A stretch of DNA of 64,000 nt from positions 123,184,752 to 123,248,751 of the forward strand of contig CM051462.1 in assembly GCA_028095005.1 (NCBI GenBank). The letters run 5' to 3'. The DNA comes from Rhynchospora pubera. Taxonomy: Eukaryota; Streptophyta; Magnoliopsida; Poales; Cyperaceae. How positions within the stretch are numbered: position 1 is the stretch's first letter; each line of letters starts with the position of its first letter. Below are positions 1 through 12,559 of this stretch, in pieces. The notes beneath the pieces are model-generated. The model was not told the origin of the DNA. It saw only the letters and a list, made by a program, of their open reading frames with translations, and made no database searches. A program made the position numbers and the translations under genes.

Positions 1-258
1 TTTTTAACTTTTCTTAACCTCTTGTTTAGTTGTTTAAGGATAGAAAAGAAGGACAAATATTTTTTGTACGTTTGTGTATAAAAAACCCTAAATTGATCTA
101 CATTTGTACTTGCTTGGTAGGTCTTACCTTCTTCTGTTATTTGCTTGTGAGTATAACATTATTAATGGTATCGATGAGTTACAGAATAAGGACCTGTGCA
201 GTGATGATAATTTTTATGCCTTCTTCCTCAAAGATCTTTTGTCTTGGGTTCTTTTCAG

Positions 259-3200
259 GATGGTTCATGTAACGGGCTTCAGCACTATGCAGCTCTTGGT
301 AGAGATAAGGTTAGATTTATGTGATTGATTGCTTCCATAGTTCAAATAAAGATAAGGTTAGATTTAATGCAATTGGCCTTTTTACTAATGCCTCAGAGAG
401 TTCAAATTCTGTTTTGTTGAATTAGTGCTTACTTCATGAGTCAAGTAGCCATGCTTATGTTTCTGTATAGCCACTTGGATTTTTGCCTTCAGAAATCAAA
501 TACTATTAAAAGTTAAAGCTCAGTTAGTTGTAGTTGTTTCACTGAGATGGTCAAAGTGCATTGAGCCATTGACAATTCTGCCTCCTAGTTTTCATATGTT
601 TTATTTTTTAATTAGGAATTTTTCGGATTGTTCTTCTTTATAAATTGTAATTAATTTTTGCAGTACCTTTATGTACATCTTCGTTTGTTGGGGAAGACAG
701 TTTTCACCACGGACTGTTGAATAATTAACTTATCTATATTACCCATAGAATTTTCTTTCTGTTTGTTTCCGTCACTTTGGGATTATGGATCTGAATCTTC
801 ATCTGCAATTTCAATATACAAGATATACACTTTTTTTCATTCTGTCTTAATCATGAAATTTGCTTTCTGTTTGCATCAGTTGGGAGCTATGGCAGTGAAC
901 TTGGTGGATGCAGATAAGCCTGCTGATGTATATACTGGCATAGCCACAAGGTATCTGTATGTTCTTTGTAACCTTTGAGTTTGTTTGAAATTTCATATTA
1001 GTATTGAAATACTTATCAGTTCATTGTTAACAGAGTAATAGAGATTATGAGGAAAGATGCGCAGAAGGATCCAGCTGTGGACCCTAATGTAGAACTTGCA
1101 CGTATTTTAGTTGATCAGGTTTCCATTCTTTGCCTAATCCGTTTCTATTATAGCTTAGTAAATGATAAAATCCTTCATCCCTTGTATAGTACTTTGATTT
1201 GAAGACTTCGATAGCTTCTTTAATTTATCTGACAACAGATTCAGTTACACGTAGTCCAGAACTTTTACATAAGGCACCTGAATTTTTTGTATAGCAGAAA
1301 TATGTAGGTTGGGAGACAAAAATTCCAGTAGAACAAAAGAAATTTCAATAGAAGATAGATTTTTTTCCACATATATTAAATTGAGCTAAAACTTTTATTT
1401 ATTATTATTATTATTTTTAAACTGGTTCTTAGGTGGACAGGAAGTTGGTAAAACAGACAGTTATGACATCTGTGTATGGCGTCACTTATGTTGGGGCTCG
1501 TGAGCAGCTGAAAAGGAGGTTGAAAGAAAAAGGTGTTATTACAGATGAAGATCATCAATTTAAAGCGTCCTGTTATGCTGCTAAGGTAAAACTTCAAATC
1601 CTCTTTTTTGTTGTTGTCCTGGAAATTACTTAATAGTCAAATCTTATGGATTTTTTAACCTGTCTCTACTTTTTAATTAACATCAAGCACTGTAATTTAA
1701 TATTATTTTTATTTGGCCCATGCTGGTTCCTATAAGTAAAAACATATGGCACCAAAGACCCTTTTTCTTTTCCTTCTATTGTTTGCGTATGGCGAGTTTG
1801 CCTTTGGGTCATCTATAGGATATGTGTGAATTCTGGTGCTAAACACATTCCTATGCTTATTGTATTTATTTATTATTATTATTATTATTTATTTATTTAT
1901 TATTATTATTATTATTTTTGCTGCTTACAATTGTTACCAATTATATTGTTTAGGTGACCCTGATGGCACTAGGAGAGATGTTTGAAGCTGCACGTGGTAT
2001 CATGTCTTGGCTTGGAGATTGTGCCAAGGTCAGGCACTGACAACTTTTCTTTTGGATAATGCATATTATTGGTTTCAGACATAACATAAAGCCTTACTAA
2101 CCTTGAGTTTTTGCAATTGAATTTCCACTGAACCTGATTCTACCTTAATGTAGCATCCCTTCTACAAACAAACACCAAGCTACTTAACAAAGAAATTTAA
2201 ATTAACTTGGTTATTGAAGTTCTCAAATTTAATAATTCGATCGTAGTATGTTAAAATGGTAACCCTTTCATTCAATTTCTTTATTTTAATTTTTTTAAAC
2301 AGGTGATCGCTCTAGAAAATCAACCAGTTAGGTGGATAACACCCCTAGGACTACCAGTCGTCCAGCCATACCGAAAATTGGGAAGACAATTGGTAAATGT
2401 CAATATTTCTCACATGCATGCGTAATGAAGTCAGTGCACTGATAAAGTACTCACAAGTTTATTGGGTTCATACTTGCATGTGCTACTATGGTCACCTTTG
2501 TGAGTTTACATATAAATTAGCCAAGCATTGCAATTGTTTAGTAGACTATAATTTGAAAATATTTTGAGCAAAATTAATCCTTAGGAATACTTAATTACAC
2601 CATAAGCAACCTCAGTGAGCTGTTGAGTCTCTCTTTAACACTTAATCCAGATGAAAGAAAAAAATAAAAGGAGCAGCACTCAGAAGTTATGATGGAAAAG
2701 CAGTAATAGTCCAACCATCTACTGTACTATTACTACCTAGATGTTATCTGAAATTGGGCATATTTATCTCATTTACTAGGGTAGGCATCAGATCAATGCT
2801 TGTCAAATTACTGACTTGTCTTTTGGTTGAGCAGGTCAAGACTTCATTACAAGTGCTGACTTTGCAACATGAAACTGATAAGGTTTCTGTAATATTTTTC
2901 AATTCTCTCTTCTTCTCTATAGAATTTGGTACCAGATTGGTGCCCCTTTGGAATATGCACCTATTGGAAACTGTTTTTAAAAGGGTAGATTGATGGAATA
3001 TTTTTTTCTTTTTTTCGTATATTATGGTATGAATTATACCTTTCACAAGTTGGAATTGAATGAGGATAAGTTCAAAGGAGTTAGAATAGCACTATGAAAT
3101 TACCAAAAAAATTAATAAAATAGATAAAAAATATAAATAAAAAGTAATAAAAAATATTTATCATTTATCATACTTTTATGGGAAAAAACTACAGGTGATG

Positions 3201-4970
3201 TTGAAGAGGCAGAGAACAGCGTTTCCTCCAAACTTTGTACACTCTCTCGATAGTTCTCATATGATGCTGACAGCTATCGCATGCAAGGAAGAAGGACTTA
3301 ATTTTGCAGGTTTATATTATCACCATTTAATCCCCCCCCCCCCCCCCCCTCGGTTAAGGTTACTATGTCTTATGGGCTTATGGCACCTCAGAATCATGTG
3401 GTCAGCGAAGTGAAACTTTAGATTGGATGATCTTGGTTCCCTGCAATAATTGTCATCAATAATAAACTTAAAGCCTATCATCAAGAATTGTCAATTTTGA
3501 ATTATGTTTTGAGCCTTGATTTGCCAAGAATATACCTTTATTTGTCAAATTGACTTTGAAGCATAAGCTTTGTAGTAAATGACTTGATATTTCACATAGT
3601 GATCATGACTCTAAACCTCATATTTGCCACTTGCTTGTCTTTTCTGTTTTATAAATATAATTTATGCTGGTAAAACTGATTTTTGCAAATCTGGTGAGAA
3701 TTCAGCAACAAAAGAGAAATAGAAAATAGTATATGAAAAAAATACTACAAGTGCGATCCTATCTGTATTTATGAGGTCATGATTCTAAACCTCATAATTA
3801 CCCTTTTTTTTTTTTTAAAGATTATCATACTTTCCACTTGCATGTCTTTTCTGTTTTAATTTATGCTGGTCAGACTGATTTTGGCAAATTTGTTGAGAAT
3901 TTAGCAACAAAAGAGAAATGGAAAATAGGATAAGGAAAAAAAGAATTGAAACACCGAATTGTGGCGGTATCTGTATTTATGTGGTCATGACTATAAACCT
4001 CATATTTTCCACTCGCACATGCCATTTTTGTTTAAGAATATAATTTATGCTGGTAAAACTGACTTTTGCAAATTTGTTGAGAATAGAGCAACGAAAGATA
4101 AATGGAAAGCAGGATAATAAAAAAAAGAACGGAAATACTAGAAGTGCGGTGGTATCTGTATTTATGTGGCCTTGATAAATTAGTACACAGTGAATACGGA
4201 CCATTTATGGCACCAAAATTTGGATTGATGTTTGTTGGCACATTGTGGAATTATTTTCTGTTCATGATCTTATGTTTTGATTTTATCTTGTGTTGATTTT
4301 TCAGGAGTCCATGATTCATATTGGACGCATGCATGTGATGTAGATCAAATGAATAGGATACTCCGAGAAAAGTTTGTGGAACTTTATGAGAGACCTATTC
4401 TGGAAAACGTAAGAAACTATATTTGCTCAGTTGGTCCATACATGTACAGTTGTACCAGGCCTGAATTTTTTAGTATCTTTGTGGTACTGGCTACCTCAAA
4501 TGATTACTTAAGCCCTTTAACCCAAATGAAGCTTCAATTAGTCCTTATCTGGACTATTAGATGCTCTTTTCTTGTACAGAACTCAAGTGCCTATTATATC
4601 AGGTCTGTAACAAGTACCAACATCAACATGTTAGTTCCTTGACTTTGTTTCAAGTTTTCATTTTATTTTACTTAGGTCGACTTTAATTAAGCCTATAGTT
4701 TTTGAGTTCTAAAATTGGAAGTACACCAATACCATATATTGATGTAGAAGTGGTAACGTTGATACCAGCATATACTAGTCAATGTTGTGCTATTGTTCAT
4801 ACTACTGCTATTGTTGTTTATTTTCACCATGCTTATAGTGCAATGTTGGTTATTTGCAGTTGTTAAGTGGATTCGAAAAAACCTTTCCGAACTTGAGTTT
4901 CCCATCTCTACCAGAGAGGGGCGATTTTGACCTCAAAGAAGTACTGGATTCTACATATTTCTTCAACTAA
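259..4970 (+). CDS. RPOT: Phage-type organellar RNA polymerase (RPOT), 3' part, last ten exons
   Basis: Single-subunit T7-like DNA-directed RNA polymerase that transcribes mitochondrial and/or plastid genes. Exons 259-309, 880-950, 1034-1118, 1433-1585, 1954-2028, 2303-2392, 2835-2882, 3195-3309, 4305-4408 and 4860-4970 join in phase through GT-AG introns to give the C-terminal 300 residues and a TAA stop. Family motifs seen: DGSCNGLQHYAAL holds the first catalytic Asp; RKLVKQTVMTSVYGVTYVG holds the catalytic Lys and Tyr (T7 K631 and Y639); AGVHDSYWTH holds the second catalytic Asp (T7 D812). The protein ends TYFFN, as plant RPOTs do. The start and the N-terminal targeting peptide lie upstream of the window, so I cannot say whether this is the mitochondrial, plastid or dual-targeted paralogue. 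Bases 1-258 are intron. Confidence 0.96.
3332..3349. repeat. Poly-C tract (18 C) in an RPOT intron
   Basis: An uninterrupted run of 18 cytosines lies 22 bases after the donor site of the intron at 3310-4304. It is intronic and does not affect the reading frame. Confidence 0.9.
3603..4170. repeat. Three tandem ~190-bp repeats inside an RPOT intron
   Basis: Three diverged direct copies follow one another: about 3603-3776, 3777-3984 and 3985-4170. Each starts with TCATGA..CTA.AACCTCAT, passes through ATTTATGCTGGT and a TGAGAAT..AGCAAC.AAAGA block, and ends with TATCTGTATTTATG.GG. They fill over half of the intron between the last-but-two and last-but-one exons. Some ORFs here are only by-products of the repeats. 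Confidence 0.85.
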
Positions 4971-5352
4971 TATTAAAGAAATCTTGAGATGTTTCTCAAG
5001 TTGTGTATGGAGTGCACACTGCCGGTTAGCTATATAATCATCCTCCGTGCTGATGGAGAAGGAGAAGTCTTCTTAAAAGTGGAGAAAATGGAGAACATTT
5101 TGTGCATGGTTATTGTAAATTTATCTGATGTAGTTTTTATATGCTATAATTTTGATCGTTGGTCCTGTGGAATATAGGTAAAATAAATATCATAATAACA
5201 ACTATAAAGTTATATTCAATGGGAAGACAGAGAGAGCAATGCCAGTTTGGCAACGCCAACGTGTTGTAGCATTGTAGGGTTTCATATTTATTTATGAGAT
5301 TAGACTGTTGGTTTTGTAAATACGAAACTCGTCTTATTTGCCTTCAAATAAA
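4971..5352 (+). other. RPOT 3' untranslated region with polyadenylation signal
   Basis: Non-coding sequence follows the TAA stop. The first good AATAAA hexamer is at 5347-5352, which would give a 3' UTR of roughly 400 bases. The end point is inferred, not shown. Confidence 0.5.
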
Positions 5353-8224
5353 ATTTTGATATACTGTTTTAGCTCTTGGATGATTGCCATTCATCGGTCA
5401 TGTGATAAGAATTAAAACCTTATGTGCACAAGTCTGTTTATTAATTTCAGTTATGTAAGTAGTGTTTTTATTTTATTTTTCAAAGAACTAGGGACTATTG
5501 TTTATTTATTTATAAGAATTGGCCATTACCTCATCAGTTTTTCCAACCTCGGTATAAATTCGTTTCAAATTGCGCCATCACTCGTAATTTTCTGTATTAG
5601 GCGGCCATGGGCGGTATTTTGTATTTTTATTTGGTTGTGGTTTGATTTTCACTTAGATGGTCATATTCAATAATAGAGGAGCGTCCGTTTTTATGGATAT
5701 GATTGATATTCAGTAGGCGCACATGTTCAAACCATGACACGAACACTAAAGGGGCCACCTAAAAAGGCAGAGCATGTGGACTGTGGAGTCTAGCAGCATG
5801 GTCCTGAATGATTTCGAATGTTACAACTTTTGTTCCAAAAAAAAAAAAAGAAAAAAAAATCGAGAATTCAATTAAAAATTGAAAAATAAAGAAATATGCT
5901 GTTTTCTTTTCAGTTTTTGCTGCGAGAAGACTAACCGTGTTTCTAATTTGGTGCACTATTTTGCAACGTGTTTTTTTTTTTTTTACTTTTTAACCGTGTT
6001 TCTAATTTATTCAACGGGTGTTTTTAAGATGCTATATGCTGTATACAGCATGTAGTCAATTGTTGAGGTTATCTTAGGTCAGTAGGTCTAAAAGACTAAT
6101 TTTTAAATAAGGAATACACGTAATATTTGGAAATTTAAACTTAACTTGTTTATTTTTCTTATTTTCTCAGTTAACAGTAACTTAAAGCTGGCCATGTTTG
6201 GTTGAGCCAAGCTAGCTCTAACTTCAAGTTAGAACTCTAACATTTTAATTTCATGGAACCAAACATCATAGAGTTAGAGTGGGTTTGTACTAACTTGGCT
6301 CAAACTTCCTAACTTTGATAAATGGTGAGTTAGAGAGAAGTTTGTTGCCATGAGTATTAAAAAATTAATATAAGAGAATTTGTGATGATGATGATGATTA
6401 GGTTCCCAAAGAAAAACAAAAATTTGATGAGAGAAAAATGTGTGGAAATCAGAATATTTTGTACATTAAATAAGACGTTAAATACCAATTAAACTAACTT
6501 TTATTGAAACAAAAATAAAGGAATACAATACGAAATGTAAGTGCTCATCGATCCATGTCATTGTAATTTTGCAAGATAAGAATGTTTGTTTGATGCATAG
6601 CCGCATAAGTTTAGAAGGAAGAAGAAAAAAAAAGGTACCATCCCAAGTAAAAAAATATATATATACTAGTTCTAATCTCGCGCGTTGCGCGATTCATCCC
6701 AATCCGAATGTATTATGAAACGTTTTCTTAATGAGTGCAAATATATTATGAAAATTTTTGCAAACAGACATAATATTTACGATGATTGTTACAATGAAAT
6801 GATTTCTTCATTCTTGTATCATGGAATATATGCTACCATATATTCTCTCTTCATTTTCTATTCAAGGGTTTCAAATGTACATATATGGTTATCGAGTTGA
6901 ACAGAAACAAAAACAGATGACAACAAAATGAGTATTACCAATATGCTACAATTACCACTTTAATTAAATTCCAATATACAAAGATTAGTCACAGAAAATA
7001 AAAAAAGGAAAAAAAATAAAGTGTTCATCTAGACCTTTATTTGTAACCACTATCTATACAAAGATGAGTTGAATGACAATACCAAATTTCATTCATTATT
7101 CAACAACGGTTACAAACTCTCTGGACCTGGTAATAATCAAATACATTGAATTGAAATGCAACTAATAAATGAATCTAATTATCTAGTTTTATTCCTCTTA
7201 TTCTCGTATCCAATTTAAACCATCTTTGTGTATAGTCCGTAGCTGTCTTTTTCAATTTTGAATAAATCAATGTTCCATATTCACCTTCAAATCAATAACG
7301 GTACATGATTAAAAATCATACAAAATTCATGACAGAATAATCCTGAGGTAAACGGTAAAAAACTCAAAAAGAAAAGAGGTGAGAATTTCAGTACAATTAA
7401 GAAGTTAAAATATTATCTATTAGTCCAAAAAATAATATTAAATAAAAAATGGCAATCAATGAAAAAAACTTCAATATGCATAATACTGTCAAACTATTGA
7501 ATAAAACTGAAAAACATAAATCTTTTATCTTAATGGAGTCTCCTATAACGTAATAGTTCATTTTTTCTATATATTTTTAGATATATATACTTCGTAAATG
7601 ATAAATTTAATTAAACAAAGCTAATTAAGAGAAAAGTGAGAGATTTGGTACCAAATTGAAAAACTTGAGCAAGCTATCAACCAATGTGGATTTCTTTTCT
7701 TCTTTCGTAAACAATAGCTAGACCTCCTTGCTAAACCTATGTTGTACCAGCGTCTCCAGGACCTGGATGTCCCATTTATTCTTCTTTTCAGAACACATGA
7801 AGTAAAAATCATACAAAGCATGCTCCTAAATTGCTCATCCTAAGAAAATAAAATAGGACAGCTTATCAACAAAAAAAAAGAAGAAGGCCCAACTGAGGTC
7901 ACCTATTGTTTCCCGGTCTCAGTAAGGCTGGGGCATATTTCAAGTTGAGATTCATAGAAAAGAATTTACCTAACAAAAAAGCCCCTCATCATTTATCAAC
8001 CTCCACAACCAGGTGTAGGAGAACTCGCTGCAAGATACGATCTAGAGATCAATCTAGAGGGTAATTAACAATGCATATGAAGCTAAAGTAATAGACATGT
8101 CAGGAGTTTCAAAGGTAGAAATAACTCGGTGTATAGCAAAAGAAAGGTAAGTTGACCCCGAGGTTCCTCACCTCCTACATCTCCTGCACACCCTTCCAAG
8201 AGCTTTGATTTCTTGTTACAGATC
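5353..8224. other. Intergenic, AT-rich, transposon scraps
   Basis: No gene seen. At 6188-6310 there is a Tourist-like fragment: a left piece GGCCATGTTTGGTTGAGCCAAG answered about 90 bases later by ACTTGGCTCAAAC on the same strand, so it forms a loose inverted repeat. At 6676-6692 a short GC palindrome (TCGCGCGTTGCGCGA) of the kind common at plant transposon ends stands out in AT-rich DNA. The remaining bases are simple AT-rich sequence with short chance ORFs. Confidence 0.45.
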
Positions 8225-10910
8225 CTACTTAGGTTTGCTTGAATCAGGTCCAAACAACCTGAAGAAGTATGTGAATGGCTCAGAAAGCTCCTGCAAGACG
8301 ACATTTTATTATATGAGCAGAATCTATCTTGAGGTGCATTTATTAAATTCCCTTGCCAGCGGCATGCCTTGGGACTTCAATTTAAAATTAGCAACTCAAG
8401 TAAAGAAAAAGAATTCAACACGGAAGTCAAGAAATGAAAGGACATATACAACCTCAATCTAACTACTGGTAATGACAACAGGCACATAGAATAAAGCTAC
8501 AACGTGGAAATGCTACAACTTTTAGAGTAAACGTACATGTTCAGCACACAAAACATCAGTCTCCTTCTAATCAATTTAAATATGAACCATGATTACACAA
8601 TAAAAGGAACTTCCTTGTCAGTAAAATTATAATATAAAGCCAATACACACAATGCTCAAAATTGGAAAATAATGAAACAGAAGCCATACCAACTCCAGAT
8701 CAAGGTAGCTTCATCTCTTGCTGAAAGTGTCTGTCTCCCTGATGGTTAAAGTCATGCTTTTATCTGCATTGTAAAGCTCAAGACATTCATCTCTTTTACT
8801 TTTTCACACAAAAATTTGTTCCAACAATGCAGTTTATGTTGTATCTTGAGAATATATCAAATATAAAAATAACAAAATAAATATGTAAGCTTTAACCTTC
8901 CTTTCAATTTACATAGGTGTGTCTTTTTATAGTTATCTTTAACTATTGGTGGTCATATATTAAGCTAAAGACAAATTAATTTGGAGGGGCAGAGCCGCAG
9001 AGGAATAAAATGAATGGTTTCAGGTAAAGTAACAATACTCTCTATGTTATGGTATATATAGAATAGAAAACAAAATTCACTATATATTATATCGCAGAAA
9101 TGGAAAAAAGTGATTTTTTGACACTGTTAGTACATGTTAATGATAAAAGGAAGTTTATTATTGGCATCAAGTTAGTATCAACATCAGTAAAATCAGAAAT
9201 TATTTAAATTTTATCTTGATTAGATAACTATCTATTAGTAACTTAAGATCAAGCTTTCTAAAAAGGACTGTTAATAAAAAAAGTAAAAAAAAAAATCTAA
9301 CACCAACGGGAAAAAAGGATGAAGCCTTAATACTTAAGGGCAAAATTGTCAAATTTTAATAACCTTGACCTTGTTGTTGTCGTACAAAAGTTTTTTACCA
9401 CTTGCCAGCAAGTGTTGTAAGAAAATCTAAATGAAATAAATGTTTGCCAAGGTAATTGAAAAAAATAAATAAAACCTGTCATATCTGCACTCTCTCTACC
9501 TAAGAAATGGTCTCTGATCAGCTCCATGATCTCATATCCAATAACTACTTCTAAATTTTCAAAAATAAATCCTACAATCCATGGCACACAGATCTAAAAA
9601 AAAGGAAATAATCCTAAAAAAGTATCTGAATCTTTCAAACTCTACACCTTTTTTAAACAAATCGCAAAAAGAAAGAAAGAAACACAGCAATTTTTTGACT
9701 TACCGGTAAAGACACCAAGTTGGAACAGTAGCTGATCGCAATGAACCTATTTTAAAAATATGTGTGCAAGCCTCTCTCCATTAGTATCTTTGTTGCATCA
9801 CAACATCAAATACGAAGTTGCCCATATTCATTTATATTGAAAAATATGCTTACCAGGATATTAAGTATCCAACAATAATAAAACAACAAAAATTAAACAT
9901 ATGCTGACAGATAGTTTCTCGAATGACAACCCAAATTTGTTTGTTTCACCATTATAAGTGTTGCTATTTTCCCTTCTCAAGTATCAGTGCGATAACTAAC
10001 TTGTTCTCTTTTAATTTCATGAACACCAAAAAATAACAGTTTTAGCATCAAATCTGGTAGAATAAAGTAAACCAGCAATATGAAGACTGACATTATTTTC
10101 ATGGTAAAAATCAGCCTGAGCCTGACAAACTTAATGTCTTCCATTTGAACTAAAAAAAACGACCAACATAGCTTGACTATAAAATACAAACAATATTTAA
10201 AATATTTATATAAAAAATAAATGCACAACAAATCCATACCTAATAGATTTAATTGAAGTTTAAAAAAAAACCTTAATTAGGATGGCATGGCACCACATGC
10301 ACAGCTCATCTCTTCAAATCTCTTCTTGCAACCCCCACCATGGCCCAACACTGTATCTGCCGCATACAAATTGAACAAAAGTATAGTATTTGAAGTAGAA
10401 GTAGCAGAAAGGATGAAAGAAAAAAAAATAGAAATGACGATACAACAAAAAGAAAGAGGAAGGATCACAATACTCTTCATTGTGAAGTACTTCATCACAT
10501 CTCCGTTCCCCTCTTTTCTGAAAGTAGTAAAATCTATCAACAACCAAAGAAAAAATTATAGCAAAGAAAGAGAAAAGGAAAGAAACTACAACCTCTGACC
10601 AGCAAAGAGAGGAAGTAGAGATCGATCTGGCAGAACAATCGAAGGTGAGGTGTGAAGGGGAACAACAAAATGCGATCTGTTAAGCAGAGAGGAAAAATTA
10701 CACATTCAACTTATGGCAGCTTTTATCGATTAAAACTCGATACGATTTAGTTGAGATCTGAGAGAACGCAGGTGACGAAACTTAAAGTAAGGATGCAGAA
10801 AATCGGAAGGAAACACAACTATTCACACTGAGTAACCCCTCGCCTGCCCCGCCATCTTTGTCTTTCGCTCTCTCTCCCAACACTTTTCTTTTTGTTTTTG
10901 TTTTGGTTTC
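8225..10910 (-). other. Possible unrecognised multi-exon transcript (minus strand)
   Basis: Several exon-like blocks with splice signals lie on the minus strand. Exons 9704-9746 and 9476-9593 join in phase (43 and 118 bases) and stay open; the reading includes SLPICVPWIVGFIFENLEVV and ELIRDHFLGRESADMT, partly hydrophobic. A third block, 8225-8290, follows a CAG acceptor and encodes ELSEPFTYFFRLFGPDSSK and a stop, but is not in phase without a missing exon. Near 10845-10875 a GA-rich stretch resembles a leader and holds a short ATG reading MAGQARGYS. I do not recognise the protein. It could equally be a non-coding RNA or a decayed gene. Confidence 0.25.
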
Positions 10911-11811
10911 TCCGAAGTGGGAAAGGCGGAGATAGTCAGACAGCGAAAGACAAGTAGACAACACATGGTGATGCTCCATGTTCTTGAGTTGATAGAGGAG
11001 AAAGAAGTAGGTGAGAGGCACATGGAGCGAACTATCTGGACTGGAAACTGTCGGACGAACGTGATTGAACAAAGCGAAATGAACAACCAGGATTCAAGCG
11101 AAATGATGGACAGCCAAGATTTAACCACTGTTCTTTCCACAATAGAGCACGTGCATCTCACGAAAGACAAAATGTATATGTTTCTAATATATATACAATG
11201 CAAAGAAATGTAATCCTATCAAATTGAATATTCCCATTGTAGGGGAAAAAAATATCTTTCTTTGAAATTCCTTTGAAGCACACTGTTACAGTGTCACTTG
11301 ACCTATAATAGTGCACGGAATACCAAAGTCTTATTCTCGTATGCCGCGCTCCACTGCTTTTTAATTTCTAACAAAGAGAATTTTGTAAGAAATCTGCATA
11401 AAATAGCATTATCGCACAAAATCTTACAATAATTTTTTTCTCCGTTGAATTCCTTGCAAAACCTAACACAGAGCACTGAATCTGAAATTTAGAACAGGAT
11501 ATCATGTCATGTCCCCTCTTGTAATTGAAAGGTCCAATATTATACATTTTATTTTAAAATTAATTAACCTGATCGTAGAAATCCAACTGAACTTTTGAAA
11601 TTAAAAATACGTGACTACTTCTTTGACCAAGTCAGAGCAGAGAATTTCTCACCTCTTCGATGTTCCAAGTTCAAATTTTCCGACAAGGGCCCGTGGGATT
11701 AAAATTTAGAACTTGAAAAAAGAAGTCCAATTTTGGAAAAAGGGACCAAGTCTCAGAGTTTGACTAGTCAAAACAAAGAACTCGCTTCCCAAACCAAAGC
11801 AAGAAATTCAG
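10911..11811. other. Intergenic, nothing supported
   Basis: Short ORFs on both strands occur but none resembles a known protein or has splice support. The part next to 10911 may be promoter of the possible minus-strand transcript to its left. Confidence 0.4.
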
Positions 11812-12085
11812 GCCTGTCAACGGAGTATTCGTGATCCGTTTTCCGTGTCCATTCCGTTCCAACGGAACGGATAACGGTACAATATTTTTTATTTCGTTTC
11901 AAAAACGGAACAGATAACGAAACGGATTTTGGCATACATTTAGATGGAAAACAGTTCAAATTTCGTCGTCCCATCATGTTCCGTTGAAACGGAAGGATTA
12001 AAGGGAATTCCGGCTTGTACCGTTACAGACACGGAACGGAAAACGAAACGGCCCATTCCGTATCCGTTTCACACGTTTGACAGGC
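11812..12085. mobile_element. MITE, hAT-like, upstream of the CAR gene
   Basis: A 274-bp inverted-repeat element. The left end reads GCCTGTCAACGG and the right end, reverse-complemented, reads GCCTGTCAAACG; both ends continue into repeats of the motif ATCCGTTTTCCGT/AACGGATA. This resembles the element at 14402-14858. No clear target-site duplication was found (only a weak AATT match at the flanks). Confidence 0.6.
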
Positions 12086-12316
12086 AATTGCCACGCGGAG
12101 TTCAAACCCTGACATCAGTATCGGGTGTTCTACGCAGTTCCAAATAGTTGCATCGCCTACAAACAATACCAGGTACAGCGAGTCTTAATTCTCAACATTA
12201 AAGACCCGCCACATGAAAGTTCACACTCCATCAACTACTGAATTTCAGATCCCTCTCTCTTCTAAGATATATTATTATATGTCTAGATTCAAACATCTAC
12301 TATCTAGTCATCACCC

Positions 12317-12319
<3 letters not shown>

Positions 12320-12361
<42 letters not shown>
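12320..12361. repeat. (CT)n microsatellite in the CAR gene leader
   Basis: About 20 CT dinucleotides in a row, 200 bases upstream of the CAR start codon. CT runs are common in plant 5' leaders and core promoters; its position fits the transcription start area, but that role is inferred. Confidence 0.8.
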
Positions 12362-12363
<2 letters not shown>

Positions 12364-12559
12364 GTCAGGAGAGTTTGTGCACACTGTGACACTGTCAAGT
12401 TCTCTTGAAGAAGGTATAGGTTTAGCTAATCAACCCCTACTAAACTCTCTCCCTCTTCTGTTCACTTTTATCTCTTAGATTTGACTATTGATTGTTGGTG
12501 GTCTGAGTAGAGTCTTTCTTGAGGTTTGTACGAAGACTCTGGAAGCCGTCTAAGAAGAA

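Noticed and set aside
10917..11213. 98-codon plus-strand ORF
   Set aside because: No homology, no codon or splice support; it overlaps the leader-like sequence of the possible minus-strand transcript.
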